A stretch of 64,000 nucleotides of DNA from Anoplolepis gracilipes (Eukaryota; Arthropoda; Insecta; Hymenoptera; Formicidae): the NCBI RefSeq assembly GCF_047496725.1, contig NC_132975.1, positions 6,738,001 through 6,802,000 on the forward strand. Reading direction: 5' to 3'. Every line of letters begins with the position of its first letter. Positions within the stretch are counted from its first letter, which is position 1. The position numbers were made by a program, and so were the translations under genes. The notes under the pieces are model-generated. The model did no database searches and was not told where the DNA came from. It was given only the letters and a program-made list of their open reading frames with translations. Shown here piece after piece: positions 24,580 through 37,362 of this stretch.

Positions 24580-24581
<2 letters not shown>

Positions 24582-24611
<30 letters not shown>
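24582..24611. repeat. (TG)n microsatellite
   Basis: A pure TG run preceded by a short TA run. Confidence 0.95.
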
Positions 24612-24612
<1 letters not shown>

Positions 24613-27180
24613 ATTATCCGTAAAGTACATGTATTACTTCAACCAAGTTTCTCTCTCGCAAGATTACCTATGCTCTTTGAGGACTTCTGGATTTCTGAAT
24701 AATTTCAATTGCCGCGCGAACCTCGTCACATGCTAATGAGACAGACGGTACCAGGAGAATTTAATTTGAATCAGGCAATTATTAAAAGACTCCAGCGGCA
24801 GTGAAACGCTTAAAATAAGGTACCATTTTATTATGTCGCCGCAATCATCATTTTTTAAATCGGATAAGAAAGAAAGAAAATTACGCATTCATGAAAGACA
24901 TTTTAATCAAGCAAAGTTTAAAAATAACAATTAAAAATGTTTCTACAAATGACCGTCATGCAAATTATATAAATCAAGTAAAATAGCACATTTAATTCTC
25001 TTACAAATAAACCAATATGTATATATCTTATTTTAGAGAGAGCTAAAATTTAAAACACATAAAAATTTTCAATTATAATTATGCAATATAAGTTTCAATA
25101 TCATTTTTCTTTCTATCTCTTTTATACTAAATGTTTTTCATTAAAATATTTCATTGCGTTTACTTTGTGCGAACATATTATACTTGTCATTTCATTTCCG
25201 GCTGTTACAGAATCGGTGATAATTATAAACGGTATATAACATCTCATCTATGCTACTACATTCAGAAATATTTACGACAAAATTTGATCGCTCTTAATCA
25301 CATTCAAACCGAAATAATTTTACAAAATAACTTTTTCTATACGCAGATCGTGTGAAATGTTTTGTGAAACAGCGAAATGACGAATTTTAAGAAATTCTTT
25401 ACTTGATTTTTTTTTTAAATACAAAAATTATAAAAATTTCTATAAGTTTAAAGTCTTAAACAAAAATAATAATAATTTTTATAATCTAGCAACTACTCTA
25501 GAGATAATTATAAAATCCAAATTAATATTAACAAGTCGTAAGTACGGCAATCTCGTTGAAATGAATGTAAGGTAGTTTTCGCGCAAAATAATTTAGCGAA
25601 ATAAAACGATATTCGCTTTTGAGCGAATACCGACACTTTCAAGTAAAATTCTACAGACACGGTTCTGCTATTTTCGTTATATCATTGAAAAGATTGCAAT
25701 AAGATTTCCAATTTTATGGAGAGTACACATTTTTCCAGATTTACACAGATCGACGTAAAGTCTGCCATGTCATGCGTGTATTCAGATGTGTGTATGTAAG
25801 TATTACAATTTAATAAAAATACTATGTGCCTTGACGGAGATTTTTAACGCAGGTGAATGTATTTACATTACGAAATTATTCATCCTTCGAGAGATCAAGT
25901 ACATACAGTTTGCACCATTTATATCGAAAAAATATTTAAAATAAATGAAAAATAGAAATTATTTTCTCAACAAATTGTTCGTTTTAAAAAGAGACTGTTT
26001 ATTAGATTTAGCTATTTTTTTTTTCTATTTTATTAATGGAAAATATTTCTTCAATCTATTTTTGCATCATTTTCTAATGAAAATGAACTTAATACTAAAA
26101 GACAATCTTTCTCGAAAGAAGAATCTTTGTGAATTTTTCTCTTGTCGCTCGTGATATTTTCTCTGCTGCCCAACATTTTCCATATTAATTATATATACTA
26201 CGCATACATAGTCATAAAGTGTGTATATGTTTTTATTTTACATTTATGCTTACGAAGATAAAAATATTTTATTGTCAAGAATATTAAAATTGGATTTAAA
26301 CTCTGTTTAGCGAAGATTCAAATTTTAGTGAAAAATCAAATCTTACTTATTTTTAGCGGAAACTCGCATAATAATACGCTCTCTCTCTTAGTGCAAATTA
26401 AAAATTTCATACCCTATTTAGCGGAGATTCAAACTCTGCTTAACTCAAGCCCGTTCAAAGAATGCGTAAACTTCACTAAATATCTCAATTTTGCTTAATC
26501 AAATAATTTCAGAGAGTGAAACAATTTTCTTTAAATAAAATATTAAAATTTACTTTAACTAATATGTTAATAATTATTATTAAAAGCTATTAAAGCTATT
26601 GTTATATGAAATAAATTCTATATATGTATGATGTAAAAGATGTCTATAATAAAAAAAATAAATTGTTTTATTCAAGGTTTTAAGCGGCATCAAATAATAT
26701 TTTGTTGAAATAATTATAGTAAGTAAAAGAATTTTTAAAAACACACGATTTTTATATAACTTATTTTAATTGTATGCATATACAATACTTCTTTTCGTAA
26801 ATTACAAACAGCGCATTCTTTTCACGTTCTTGGGCGTGATCGTTGCCTCCATCTCACCAACGAAGTTACTATTCTTCACAAGACGAGAGTTGAATTGTAA
26901 ATTACAAAGTATTATATAAGCTAGTAAAAACTTTGTCTAAGAGATCTTTAGATAACGCTTAAATTAAATGTTAATAATAAAATAATATTTCTTACGCACT
27001 GTATAATTGTAATACTTGTGTTTTTTCTACAATAAGTTTGGATATTTGCTGGAAAGTAATATAATTTAATCGATATAAATATAGTATCTTGTAAGTATGG
27101 TTTATAAATAAATAATATAATTTAATAAAATTAAATTTAAAAAATTACATTATTAATATATTTTTAACAATTTCTGTTTT

Positions 27181-30100
27181 TTATTGCTTGGAAATCATAT
27201 CAAGAACTACGGCGGCATCATTTGGGTAATGTTTTGCCAGCATTTCATTTGGTACGTAATAAGTGTCTTCAAATTTACAAAAATATCGACCAATCTCTGA
27301 ATTATTGATCCATTTTGGTGTACGACATATTGCTTTTATGCTACCTAAAATAACAGATGTACTTTTTGTATTATGCAAATAATATAAATACATATGTGTC
27401 ACAAAATATTCAACACACGGAGAAAATTTTATATTAAAAATTACTATGATATATAGTAACTGTGGACCATTAGAAACATTCCAAGTTAAAATGCTATGTA
27501 AAACTGTACAAATTGACGTAATTGACGTAAAAATTACGTCAATTACGTCAATTTGTACAGTTTTACATAGCATTTTAACTTGGAAAGTTTTTAATGGTCC
27601 ACAGTTACTACATATCATAGTAATTTTAAATATAGAATTTTCTTCGTGAAGGGTTTCATCACATAGGAACGTATAAGTCAGAAAATTGCAACTTTACAGG
27701 AATGAGAAAAAACATTTTAAAATTCTTTTATACATAAGAGTACGGCTAAATATTTCTGCATTTCCATAACTATTAGATCAATTAGTACGTAGTTCTGTGA
27801 TCAGAAGTGATGTAAAAGATGTTACTGCAAGGCGTATTTTTCATTTCCTATAATATCTCCCGTTGTAATGAAACCCTCGATATAAATTTATAAAAAAACT
27901 TTTAGATGCATGCTGTTTTAATGCTCATACTTTGTGGTATATAACATATTTCGTTATTATCATGTAAAATAAGATAATGTGGATCAAATTCCTCAGAGAT
28001 TGTTAAACATTTACACAAAGACATAAGAGATTCTTCACATCTGTAGTAAATTGTGTTTTGATTCTTTCTGTCGTGCCATCCAATTATGACACCAACTTTA
28101 TCATTTCTTTCATCTTGATGTGTAACTATCATTCCAACTGCAAATATTATTTCTTCTGACCTTTGTCTATGTTCTTTTTCTATTAAAATAGCGATACGGT
28201 CTATTAACTGAAAAATAATATTATAGTGTTACTTAACTGATGTTTTTTCAAGTAATTTATTAATTTACTTTTGTAGCATTTAAGTTATAAATAATTACGA
28301 TTATGATAAATGTAATTAATATAAAATGATATGTACGATTATATATTATATTATATATTATATTATATCCTATATATTATATTATATTATATTATATTAT
28401 AGGATATATGTATTGATCTATTTTTATTATGTAATATCTACCAATTTGTTTTCATCTCGTCTGTCTATAACATGTCCTTCAAGTGATCGAAGTGCTCGTA
28501 GTAGAGTTATTTCTAAATTACCTACGGTAAATACGCTCTCAATAAAAGGTACATAGCTCCAACTAGATGCCATCTTAAAAAAAAACTATGAAATTCCAAT
28601 TATAAATAAAAAATAAAAAGTATGTTATTGAATTTAAAAAAGTAATGTTTGTATAGTTGAAAATCCATACAAAATTGTACACTTTAAGGGGAACAGAAGC
28701 TATTCTATATTATTGACCAAAATTTAACCTAACATGATAATATATTTGCAATTTATACACATAAAATAAGATAGGTTTTCACTGTAAGAATTGCATAGAG
28801 GAATATTTGTGAATTTGAAAAAAAAATGTCTGACGTGAGTTTGTGTTTCAATCTCGCACACTCGCACATGCACGAAAGCAATTTTTTACAGATTTAAAAA
28901 ATCTTTTTTACTAGGCTTCTAAAGTCATTTTCAAAAGTTTACTAATATTCTGTTGTGTTATTCCAAATGCGAGTTCTATATCTCTTGCACAGACATACCA
29001 TAGAACTTTTTATATTAAATAAATATTGTTATGACGTAACTGTCATTTTTTAATTTTTTATATTAGCCCCCGCATATTGTTTTTACAAGTACTTTAATTG
29101 TGAAGAAAGATTTATCAATTTTTGTAGCCAAAAAAAAAATTTTCAAAATCTGTAATTTATGTTTTGTCGGTAATTTTGGATCCCTATGATATAAGAAGAT
29201 ATTAAATGGTTTGTTTGAATCGCATTTTGCAGTCATCGAAAGGATATATTACAGCCCGTATTTATAAATAATAAATAAAGCTCAAGACATAAAACATTAT
29301 TTCTATTAAAAGTGATTATTACTTCTGTGCTAGAGCTATTGTATCTAATAATAAGCATTTTTGTTTGAGAAGTTTAATAAAATTATTTATTTATGATAAT
29401 TTTTAGTAAAGAGCAATATATTCTGTTCAATGCTGAATAAAAATAACTCCTTTAAATTAAAAATTATATATAAATAACTACTTACTTCTTCTAAAGAAAT
29501 CTTTGAATATGATGTCTCAGAAGAAATCTGACACTTCTTTTGGATAACGATCGGCATATCGGGTACCCACTCATTGTAAAAATACTCGTCGTTGTTTGTA
29601 TTACTGTAAAAAAATAAAAAATCACATACTATATATATATATATATGTAATTATTATGATACTACTAAATGTTCTTTCAAAAATATATTTTTTAGTCAAT
29701 TTCGACTCAATCTTTTCTTAACAAAAGTGCTGAGAGAAGTCATTATTTATTATAATTTTCAATAAATTGGATTATAAATCTTTTGTAGAATTAATTGTAA
29801 AATTAAAAAATATATTACAGTAAAATTATCTAAAGAAGTGTAGTTTTATTATCTTTATTTGCTTCAAACTTATTTTTCGAAAAATTCTTTGTCTCTAATT
29901 ATTTATAGTTTAAGAATTATTGATGCCATAACATTTTTGTTAAGAAAAAAGATCAATTAAAACAACAAAAAACTAACAATAAGATTATGCTTATTACTTT
30001 GCTTTCCAAACAATATGAATTAAAGAAGAACATTCATCAGCGTGAAGACCCATGTGTTGTACTAATTTGCAATGTATGCCCAATCTTCTAGCCACACTAT

Positions 30101-32936
30101 GATATATTATTAACAGAAATGCATCTTTCCAAAATATTATATCTAAATTATTATTTTTTCTTATCTGTAATAGAATAATGAGTATTTGTAAGATATAATG
30201 AATATATAAATCGTATCATAATAATATAATTGAAAATAAGTACAATATATATAATTTATAATAAAATATACCAGATTTGCTATATCTAAGTCTTCTTTAT
30301 TTGATTTAATCATTGGATAGAGTAATTCATAAGAATAATCTAAATCAAAAATAATTTTATCTAATATACACTTAATTTGCTTTGCTTCTGTTTCATTCCA
30401 ATAATTGCCATTGATATTATTCTGTTTCAAAAATACAGAATTCTCACAAGACATCGAAAATATTGAATGCTGAGGATGTTCTTTTTCAAGATACATCAAT
30501 ATTTTATTCACGATTTTATCCAGTAATGTTTCTATATATGAAAAACATGTATATTTATTGGGTTGATACCATTGCATCATAATAAAAATTATTTCTTCTA
30601 AAAGTTTCTGCTGTTTGGGCCGATTTATAAAGATTTCCCACTTTTCTCTCAAATTAACTCGAAGCAGATATTGAAGAATTTTTATACTGTAATATTTTTG
30701 TGTTAAATCGCCTTCTCTGAAAATATGTATATATTATAGTTATTTGATTTACATTTATTATATTATATATTCTGCGTATATTATATTATATATTCTGCGT
30801 CTATTATATTATGATCTGCGTCTGTCGAGAGAAATATACGAATGTGTATGCGCGACAGAGGAAAAAAATTATCTATTTATCAAATTATATTATCTAAAAC
30901 TCTATGTATATTTAATATATCTATGCTCTAGATGTAAATGTATGCTAGATAACTCCCTAAGTTAAGCCTTGTATTTTGGTTCACAATCCGAGAATTCAGT
31001 CCAAATTCTAGTTTCGAGAAATGTGTAGCGGCAATTTTATTAGTTATATATTCTTTGAACCGAGATCTCGAATCGAGTTCTATCATCGTGGCTTTTTAGA
31101 AAACAAGACTTTTTAAAGTACTCTCAAAAAAAAAAAAAAAAAAAAAATAATTATACTGTAGAGATTGTGTAAACAAGTTTCTATTAAGTTCATCCATTAA
31201 TATATAATGTTTCCAAGAGTTGTTGACCAAATGACATTTCAAATATATATCTGCAATATCATTATTATAATAGTCATTATAGTAGTAGTTCTCCTCCAAC
31301 AAGCTGGACATGTAATGCCTCATTTGTTTTATACATTCTATAGCTATTTTTATATGTTTTTTAAAATCAACTTGATTAAGTTTTTCGTTTCCATTTTGTT
31401 CGTCATAAACTTTCTTTGCAGAAGGCCATCTGAAATTAAACAGAAAATACTTTAAATTGGAAACTTTAATTTTTGAAAATTATACTAAAAGTAATATAGT
31501 ATATATAGATTAATTATATAGATTAATTATTAAAAAGTTGTAAAAACAGATCTGTACTAATTGAGCCTAATCTCTATGAAAAAGAGAGAGAGAATGCTTC
31601 AACGCACATACACACGCACACGCTTATGTACAAATATTTTCTCTATTCCATGTGTTACTACTATTATCAAGAATAAATAACTGAGAAATAATACTGTTCA
31701 AGATTAATAGAATTCGCAAAGATTCAAAATTATGACTGACTAGTTATATGTTAGTGCATCACAATCTATTAACAGCTAAGTGCTCATAAAAAAAGGAATC
31801 ACCCAATTTTTTATTAAAAAAAAGGAACATTTTCCATGTGAATGTCTAACCGATTCAGATTATGTGTGGTTGTGAAGGTAATAAAGTTGTGTGTTACAAT
31901 GTAATTATAAAAGTTCATATGGTGTTTTTAGAATATTTTAGTATATTATTAAAAATATTCTATTCAGGCCGTGTAGACCTGAAAAGAAAAAAACATTAAT
32001 AAAAGCGTGTTAAAAAGTTGATCTTTGCTAAGTGAATATAATGTAATTTGAAGGTAAATCCTCTCGACGCTTCTAGAATGTTCACTTATACATGTCATTT
32101 TTTGTATGGGTATCTTTTTGTGTTTGCACCGCGTCGCAGAAGAAACTCTTTTTAGATTTGAATGTTTTATCACGCGGAGTGTTATCGATTCTGTTTTGCC
32201 TACACAGCAGCAATAAAGCCAAAAGTATAAAGAATTTACCTTGGTTAATTGTTATCGTTTTTGAAAATTACATGAGTAATGTCAGTACCAAAAAAGTTGT
32301 TTGTGATTTTGGTTTTTAAGATTTGTTTACAAAAATTATTTGTATCTGGCGATAGAAAGACCTTCTCGAATAATTTGAGGGCACTCAAGTAATTAATCGT
32401 ACAATGACAATGATTAATTTTGCGAAATGATCTTTGTGAATTAACTATATTTTCGAAATGATGAAAAATACTGTTTATCGCAATTATCGCGCGTGAGACT
32501 TCGCGTCTCAAACACTGTAATTGTATTTATATTTCGAGATGATCTCAAATAATATACGTTAATTTCATATCCAATCGAATAATTAAATACAATTAGAAGC
32601 TGTTTAAATCAATATATTGAAATGTATATAGAGATCATTTCATAAATGATCCGAAAAACGATTATTTTAGTATAAAATAGATTAGATCTTTTTTTAACTT
32701 TTGATCAGATTGTTGCAAAATTCTTTCTTAACAGACCAATAAATTAAAATAAAAACTAAATGAAAAATTTGTACATACCTCTGAGAAAACTTTTTCATCC
32801 AGAATATATTATTGTAGTTTATTTCCAGAAATTTCTTGCACGTGGAACTAAAATTCACGATATCCTTGATGCTGACTTCCTCGTTTGTAAGAATTGCTTC
32901 AATTATTTCGTCAGGTAAATTATATATTACAACCAT
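27181..32936 (-). CDS. FBXO21-like F-box protein, copy 1, 8 exons
   Basis: Exons 32936-32779, 31429-31157, 30716-30272, 30164-29998, 29603-29486, 28573-28442, 28207-27931 and 27344-27181 join in phase into 577 residues. Residues 6-50 are an F-box (LPDEIIEAIL, then NFSSTCKKF and the W of IFWMKKF), which binds Skp1 in an SCF ubiquitin ligase. SQRWPSAKKVY and EGDLTQKYYSIKILQYL match the FBXO21 linker. HSVARRLGIHC near 310 is the SirB1/transglutaminase-like region. FAVGMIVTHQ (453 on) to HYLILHDNNEICYIPQ is a YccV/HspQ-like fold. EIGRYF...YYVPN (541-556) is the FBXO21 C-terminal signature. Vertebrate FBXO21 is slightly longer. The start is the first ATG before the F-box, about 95 bases below a TATA-like box. 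The gene is intact, single-orientation with the other three, and has a palindrome in its last intron. Expression and substrate are unknown. Confidence 0.9.
27416..27648. repeat. Near-perfect 233-bp palindrome in last intron, unit 1
   Basis: Arms of about 115 bases run from CACGGAGAAAATTTT to the centre at about 27530 and back to AATTTTCTTCGTG, with few mismatches and almost no loop. The whole lies in intron 7 (27345-27930) of copy 1. Because it is symmetric it opens the same frame on both strands, which is not a gene. It is either a foldback MITE or a source of a long hairpin RNA. Confidence 0.85.
28326..28402. repeat. (TATAT)n low-complexity repeat in intron 6, unit 1
   Basis: Alternating TATTATATTA words. 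The matching stretch in unit 2 (about 38520-38636) is clearly longer, so the repeat changes length between units. Confidence 0.8.
31122..31147 (-). repeat. Poly-T tract just inside intron 2 (minus strand), unit 1
   Basis: About ten bases after the intron 2 donor the minus strand has a run of T (A run on +). It is present in all four units with different lengths. U-rich sequence just after a weak donor can help U1 recruitment through TIA-type proteins (general knowledge); that use here is inference. Confidence 0.6.
32266..32394. mobile_element. MITE copy in F-box intron 1, unit 1 (same family as 12607)
   Basis: The ends are AATTACATGAGTAATGTCA and (reverse complement) AATTACTTGAGTGCCCTCA, degraded forms of the 12.6-kb MITE repeat. 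The interior TTTGTTTACAA and GACCTTCTCGAATAAT also match. Equivalents lie at about 42422, 51805 and 61197, so insertion came before the tandem duplications. Confidence 0.65.
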
Positions 32937-33025
32937 TTTGAATAAATATATCGAAGTACAAAAAAGTTATATTTAACCAAAATTAACGAATCTACTAGCG
33001 TTCTACAATTATTTTCGTTTCTAAG

Positions 33026-33038
33026 TGTATATATAAGC
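33026..33038 (-). promoter_or_regulatory. Candidate TATA box, F-box copy 1
   Basis: On the minus strand CTTATATATACAC lies about 95 bases upstream of the start codon. The same block is present in copies 2 and 3 (near 43184 and 52566); copy 4 has a version two bases shorter (near 61870). Confidence 0.35.
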
Positions 33039-33779
33039 GTACAAAATTTATTGCAAGGCCATAAATTATAAGCGTCTATTATGCTTTCAATGTTGGTATC
33101 ACATAAAAAAATAGAAAATATAAAAATAATTCTTTTCTTTTTTTTTCTTGCTTGCTTCCAGAATGAATGTTCATAAGAAACTAATGGTAAAAGATTGTAG
33201 GGCTAGCATAACATGCCACATTTTACCTACCACTACTCCTTTTGATACAGTTTAAAGGAAATTACAGTTTAAAGAATGTTACAGTTTAGAGGAAGTTACC
33301 AGATTTTAACAATAAACGCTAGATATTTCTGGAATAACGTATTCCAATAGTTCTGTATATCCTGGAATAGTAGAGAAATGTTCATAAAATGTTCAAATAA
33401 TTGTGAAATATTCAAAATATTCTATGAACATTACCTGTATGTTTATTAAAGAACATTCAGTGTAAATTTTGATATATGTATGGAACAAAAAAAATGAAAT
33501 AAAAAATAGAATAAAACAGTATACGAAATGATAAAAAATCAAAACATTTTGTACTTATTTGAATATTCTTTATACATTCTTTAAATATTTCAAAATGTTT
33601 TGGAATAATTTTGGGATGTTTTTCTTGGATTTTAGGAACATCTTATAAATTTTTCAGGAATATCTAGCGTTTACTGGGTTCGATGGCTTACTTGAATTCG
33701 AAACTCTACAGTAATGTGCGAGAAAAATGTCTTAAAATTCAAAACATCTTTTGAATATACAGGCTTTAAATTAAAATTC

Positions 33780-33992
33780 TATTAGAGTAAACTCTACCTG
33801 AAATTAACGGAAAAATGTAGTTTTGACAATTTTTTTACTTCAAAAAGTTTGCGAGAAGCGGCTTTTTTCAATCGCTTATAACTCGGAAATTATTGATGCC
33901 TCGACATTTTCGTTTAGGAAAAATCGACTCCAAATGATTTCAAGAATCTGTCATTAACATGTTTTTCACCAATTACTGGACACCCTGTATAT
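33780..33992. mobile_element. Element end GGACACCCTGTATA in the 5' flank of copy 1
   Basis: The stretch ends CCAATTACTGGACACCCTGTATA, the same terminal style as the element in the lipase intron (GGTAATTACCGGACACCCTG). The body (CAATCGCTTATAACTCGGAAATTATTGATG) is different, so it is a related or composite element. It is repeated in all four units. Confidence 0.45.
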
Positions 33993-34080
33993 GCTGTGTG
34001 GGTATCTATGTTAAAAGTTTAACATTGTCTCTTACTCATGTTACATAGTACAGTTATCTTCTGTTAATATATTTTTTAAT

Positions 34081-34130
<50 letters not shown>

Positions 34131-34319
34131 TTATATATATATATATATATATATATACAGAGTGTCCCGAATATATATATATATATACTTGTTTATTATA
34201 TCAAAAACATATTAAGAATTCTCTCAAATATTTTTTAAACTTCTTTCTTTGTTATTATGCAGACATACATATATTTTAACACTTTGTTAAAATTTATAAA
34301 CAATAATTTGATACAGCCA

Positions 34320-34680
34320 AGATTAGGTAAGTCTTTCCAGGGTGGAGCGGGCTTAGACGAGACTCCCGGGCCCTACCTACAAATACCTACCTTCCACTTC
34401 CAGTCACAACAACGAAGAAAATATAGCGGTGTGGTGTCCTCACTCTGCGATAGGACAAATTCCCAAAAATTGTATAAAGTGGGCCAAACACCACAGTTAG
34501 AGAGTCACCTTTAATATCCAGAGTACTTTGGCGAGAGGGGGTGCCAGGATAATGCCGCTGACGAGACTCGCATCCCCTCCTTTCCCGCCACAAATAATCA
34601 CCAAAGTAGAATATCCCAGGGGGTTTTAGTGGGTTAAAGTCGCACATAAATCGGCCTAGCTTGGAGCTTGCGGGTTTTTA
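34320..34680. repeat. GC-rich ~350-bp block at unit 1/2 junction, unclassified
   Basis: This block stands out by its GC content and is present near the right end of every unit (44660-45040, 54055-54440, 63070-63440) but not at the left edge of the array. Conserved words include AATTCCCAAAAATTGTATAAAGTGG and GCGAGAGGGGGTGCCAGGATAATGCCGCTG. Both strands are open for about 80 codons but the frames are not kept across units. Some copies have a B-box-like GGTTCGAGCCT on the minus strand (63318-63335). It could be a SINE or LTR fragment. Confidence 0.6.
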
Positions 34681-37362
34681 TAATGGAATTCTCCCTGGTT
34701 AAAAAAAAGTTAATTTTTTATAATTAATAATAAGTTACAAGTTAAAAATTAAATTAACTTATTAACTTATTAAAATTAATTTATTAATTATGCAAAACTA
34801 TATGTTTTTACACAATATTTTTTTATATTATCTTAAATTTAATTATATATTAAATTTAATAAGTATAATAATAATAAAGTAGTCTTTTATAAAAGAAATA
34901 ATGTAAACCAGAGAAATAAAGAGCGAGTTTTTTAATTCGATTTGAAAAATTCATCGATTTGATAATCGATTGATCAATCGATAAATATAAAAAATTCGCT
35001 CAAAGTACAGATTTGTGAGCGTGCAAGTATTTAAAAATTATTTTAATTTGTATAAAAATAAAGTTAATACATTTAAAATTAACAACAATTACACAATTAA
35101 AAATGTTTCTACATATGATCATCATGCAAATTATATAAATCAAGTAAAATAGCACATTTAATTTTCTTATAAATAAACCAATAAGTATATATCTTATTTT
35201 TGAGAGAGCTAAAATTTAAAATATATAAAAATTTTCAATCATAATCATGCAATATAAGTTTCAATATCATTTTTCTTTCTCTCTCTATTTTATTAAAATG
35301 TTTTTCATTAAAATATTTCATTCCGTTTACTTCGTGCGAACATATTATACTTGTCATTTCATTTCCGGCTGTTACAGAATCGGTGATAATTATAAACGGT
35401 ATATAACATCTCATTTGTGCTATTACATTCAGAAATATTTACGACAAAATTTGATCGCTCTTAATCACAGTCAAACCGAAATAATTTTACAAAATAACTT
35501 TTTCTATACGCAGATCGTGTGAAATGTTTTGTGAAACAGCGAAATGACGAATTTTAAGAAATTTTTTACTTGATTTTTTTTTTAAATACAAAAATTATAA
35601 AAATTTCTATAAGTTTAAAGTCTTAAACAAAAATAATAATAATTTTTATAATCTAGCAACTACTCTAGAGATAATTATAAAATCCAAATTAATATTAACA
35701 AGTCGTAAGTAACAAGTATTACGGCAATCTCGTTGAAATGAATGTAAGGTAGTTTTCACGCAAAATAATTTAGCAAAATAAAATGATATTCGCTTTTGAG
35801 CGAATATCGACACTTTCAACTAAAATTCTACAGACACGGTTCTGCTGTTTTCTTTACATCATTGAAACGAATTGTAAAAGATTGCAATAAGCTTTCCAAT
35901 TTTATGGAGAGTACACATTTTTTCAGATTTACACAGATCGACGTAAAGTCTGCCATGTTACTCGTGTATTCAGATGTGTATATGTAAGTATTACAATTTA
36001 ATAAAAACACTATGTGCCTTGACGGAGATTTTTAACGCAGGTGAATGTATTTACATTACGAAATTATTCATCCTTCGAGAGATCAAGTACATACAGTTTG
36101 CACCTTTTATATCGAAAAAATATTTAAAATAAATGAAAAATAGAAATTATTTTCTCAACAATTTGTTTGTTTTAAAAAGAGACTGTCTTTTAGATTTAGC
36201 TATTATTTTTTTCTATTTTATTAATGAAAAATATTTCTTCAATCTATTTTTGCATCATTTTCTATTGAAAATGAACTTAATACTAAAAGACAATCTTTCT
36301 CGAAAGAAGAATCTTTGTGAATTTTTCTCTTGTCGCTCGTGATATTTTCTCTGCTGCCCAACATTTTTCATATTAATTATATATACGCATACATAGTCAT
36401 AAAGTGTGTATATGTTTTTATTTTACATTTATGCTTACGAAGATAAAAATATTTTATTGTCAGGAATATTAAAATTGGATTTAAACTCTGTTTAGCGGAG
36501 ATTCAAATTTTAGTGAAAACTCAAATCTTACTTATTTTTAGCGGAAACTCGCATAATACGCTCTCTCTCTTAGTGCAAATTAAAAATTTCATACCCTATT
36601 TAGCGGAGATTCAAACTCTGCTTAACTCAAGCCCGTTCAAAGAATGCGTAAACTTCACTAAATATCTCAATTCTGCTTAATCAAATAATTTCAGAGAGTG
36701 AAACAATTCTCTTTAAATAAAATATTAAAATTTACTTTAACTAATATGTTAATAATTATTATTAAAAGCTATTACAAACTATTGTTCAATGAAATAAATT
36801 CTATATATGTATGATGTAAAAGATGTCTATAATAAAAAAAATAAATTGTTTTATTCAAGGTTTTAAGCGGCATCAAATAATATTTTGTTGAAATAATTAT
36901 AGTAAGTAAAAGAATTTTTAAAAATACACGATTTTTATATAACTTATTTTAATTGTATGCATATACAATACTTCTTTTCGTAAATTACGAACAGCGCATT
37001 CTTTTCACGTTCTTGTACGTGATCGTTGCCTCCATCTCACCAACGAGGTTACTATTCTTCACAAGACGAAAATTGAATTGTAAATTACAAAGTATTATAT
37101 AAGCTAGTATGAACTTTGTCTAAGAAATCTCTAGATAACATTTAAATAAAAAAGTTAATAAAAAGAATATCTCTTACGCACTGTATAATTGTAATACTTG
37201 TGTTTTTTCTACTATAAATTTGGATATTCGCTGGAAAGTAATATAATTTAATCAATATAAATATAGTATCTTGTAAGTGTGGTTTATAAGAAAATAATAT
37301 AATTTAATAAAATTAAATTTAAAAAATTACATTTTTAATATATTTTTAATAATTTCTGTTTT

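Larger units (their letters stand above)
24931..35083. repeat. Tandem unit 1 of the F-box gene array
   Basis: About 10.2 kb, direct orientation relative to units 2-4. It starts at AATTAAAAATGTTTCTAC, where homology to the other units begins abruptly, and ends at the AAATTAAC junction. It holds gene copy 1, about 2.2 kb of 3' flank (24931-27180) and about 2.1 kb of 5' flank, including the GC-rich block near 34320-34680. The 3' flank contains TTTAGCGGAGATTCAAA-like words near 26310, 26357 and 26420 and no supportable gene. Confidence 0.9.

Noticed and set aside
25131..25355. Small + frame (FFIKIFHCVYFVRTYY...) found again in units 2 and 3
   Set aside because: Unit 4 has a TGA in the middle, the composition is Ile/Tyr/Phe-rich, and the surrounding non-coding DNA is equally conserved. 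The duplication explains it without a gene.
27181..27618. 145-codon minus-strand open frame covering the last F-box exon and the palindrome
   Set aside because: Only its 3' 54 codons are the last exon (from 27344). The rest is the palindrome read through; the same residues appear on the + strand because the DNA is self-complementary.
31964..32173. 69-codon minus frame (KHSNLKRVSSATRCKHKK...) conserved in all units
   Set aside because: It lies inside intron 1 of the F-box gene, next to the MITE, with no matching splice borders. Conservation equals that of the surrounding intron.
34387..34647. 86-codon frame in the GC-rich junction block, with similar frames in other units
   Set aside because: Frames shift between units (start, length and strand vary) and no family resemblance is seen. 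Better explained as a repeat.
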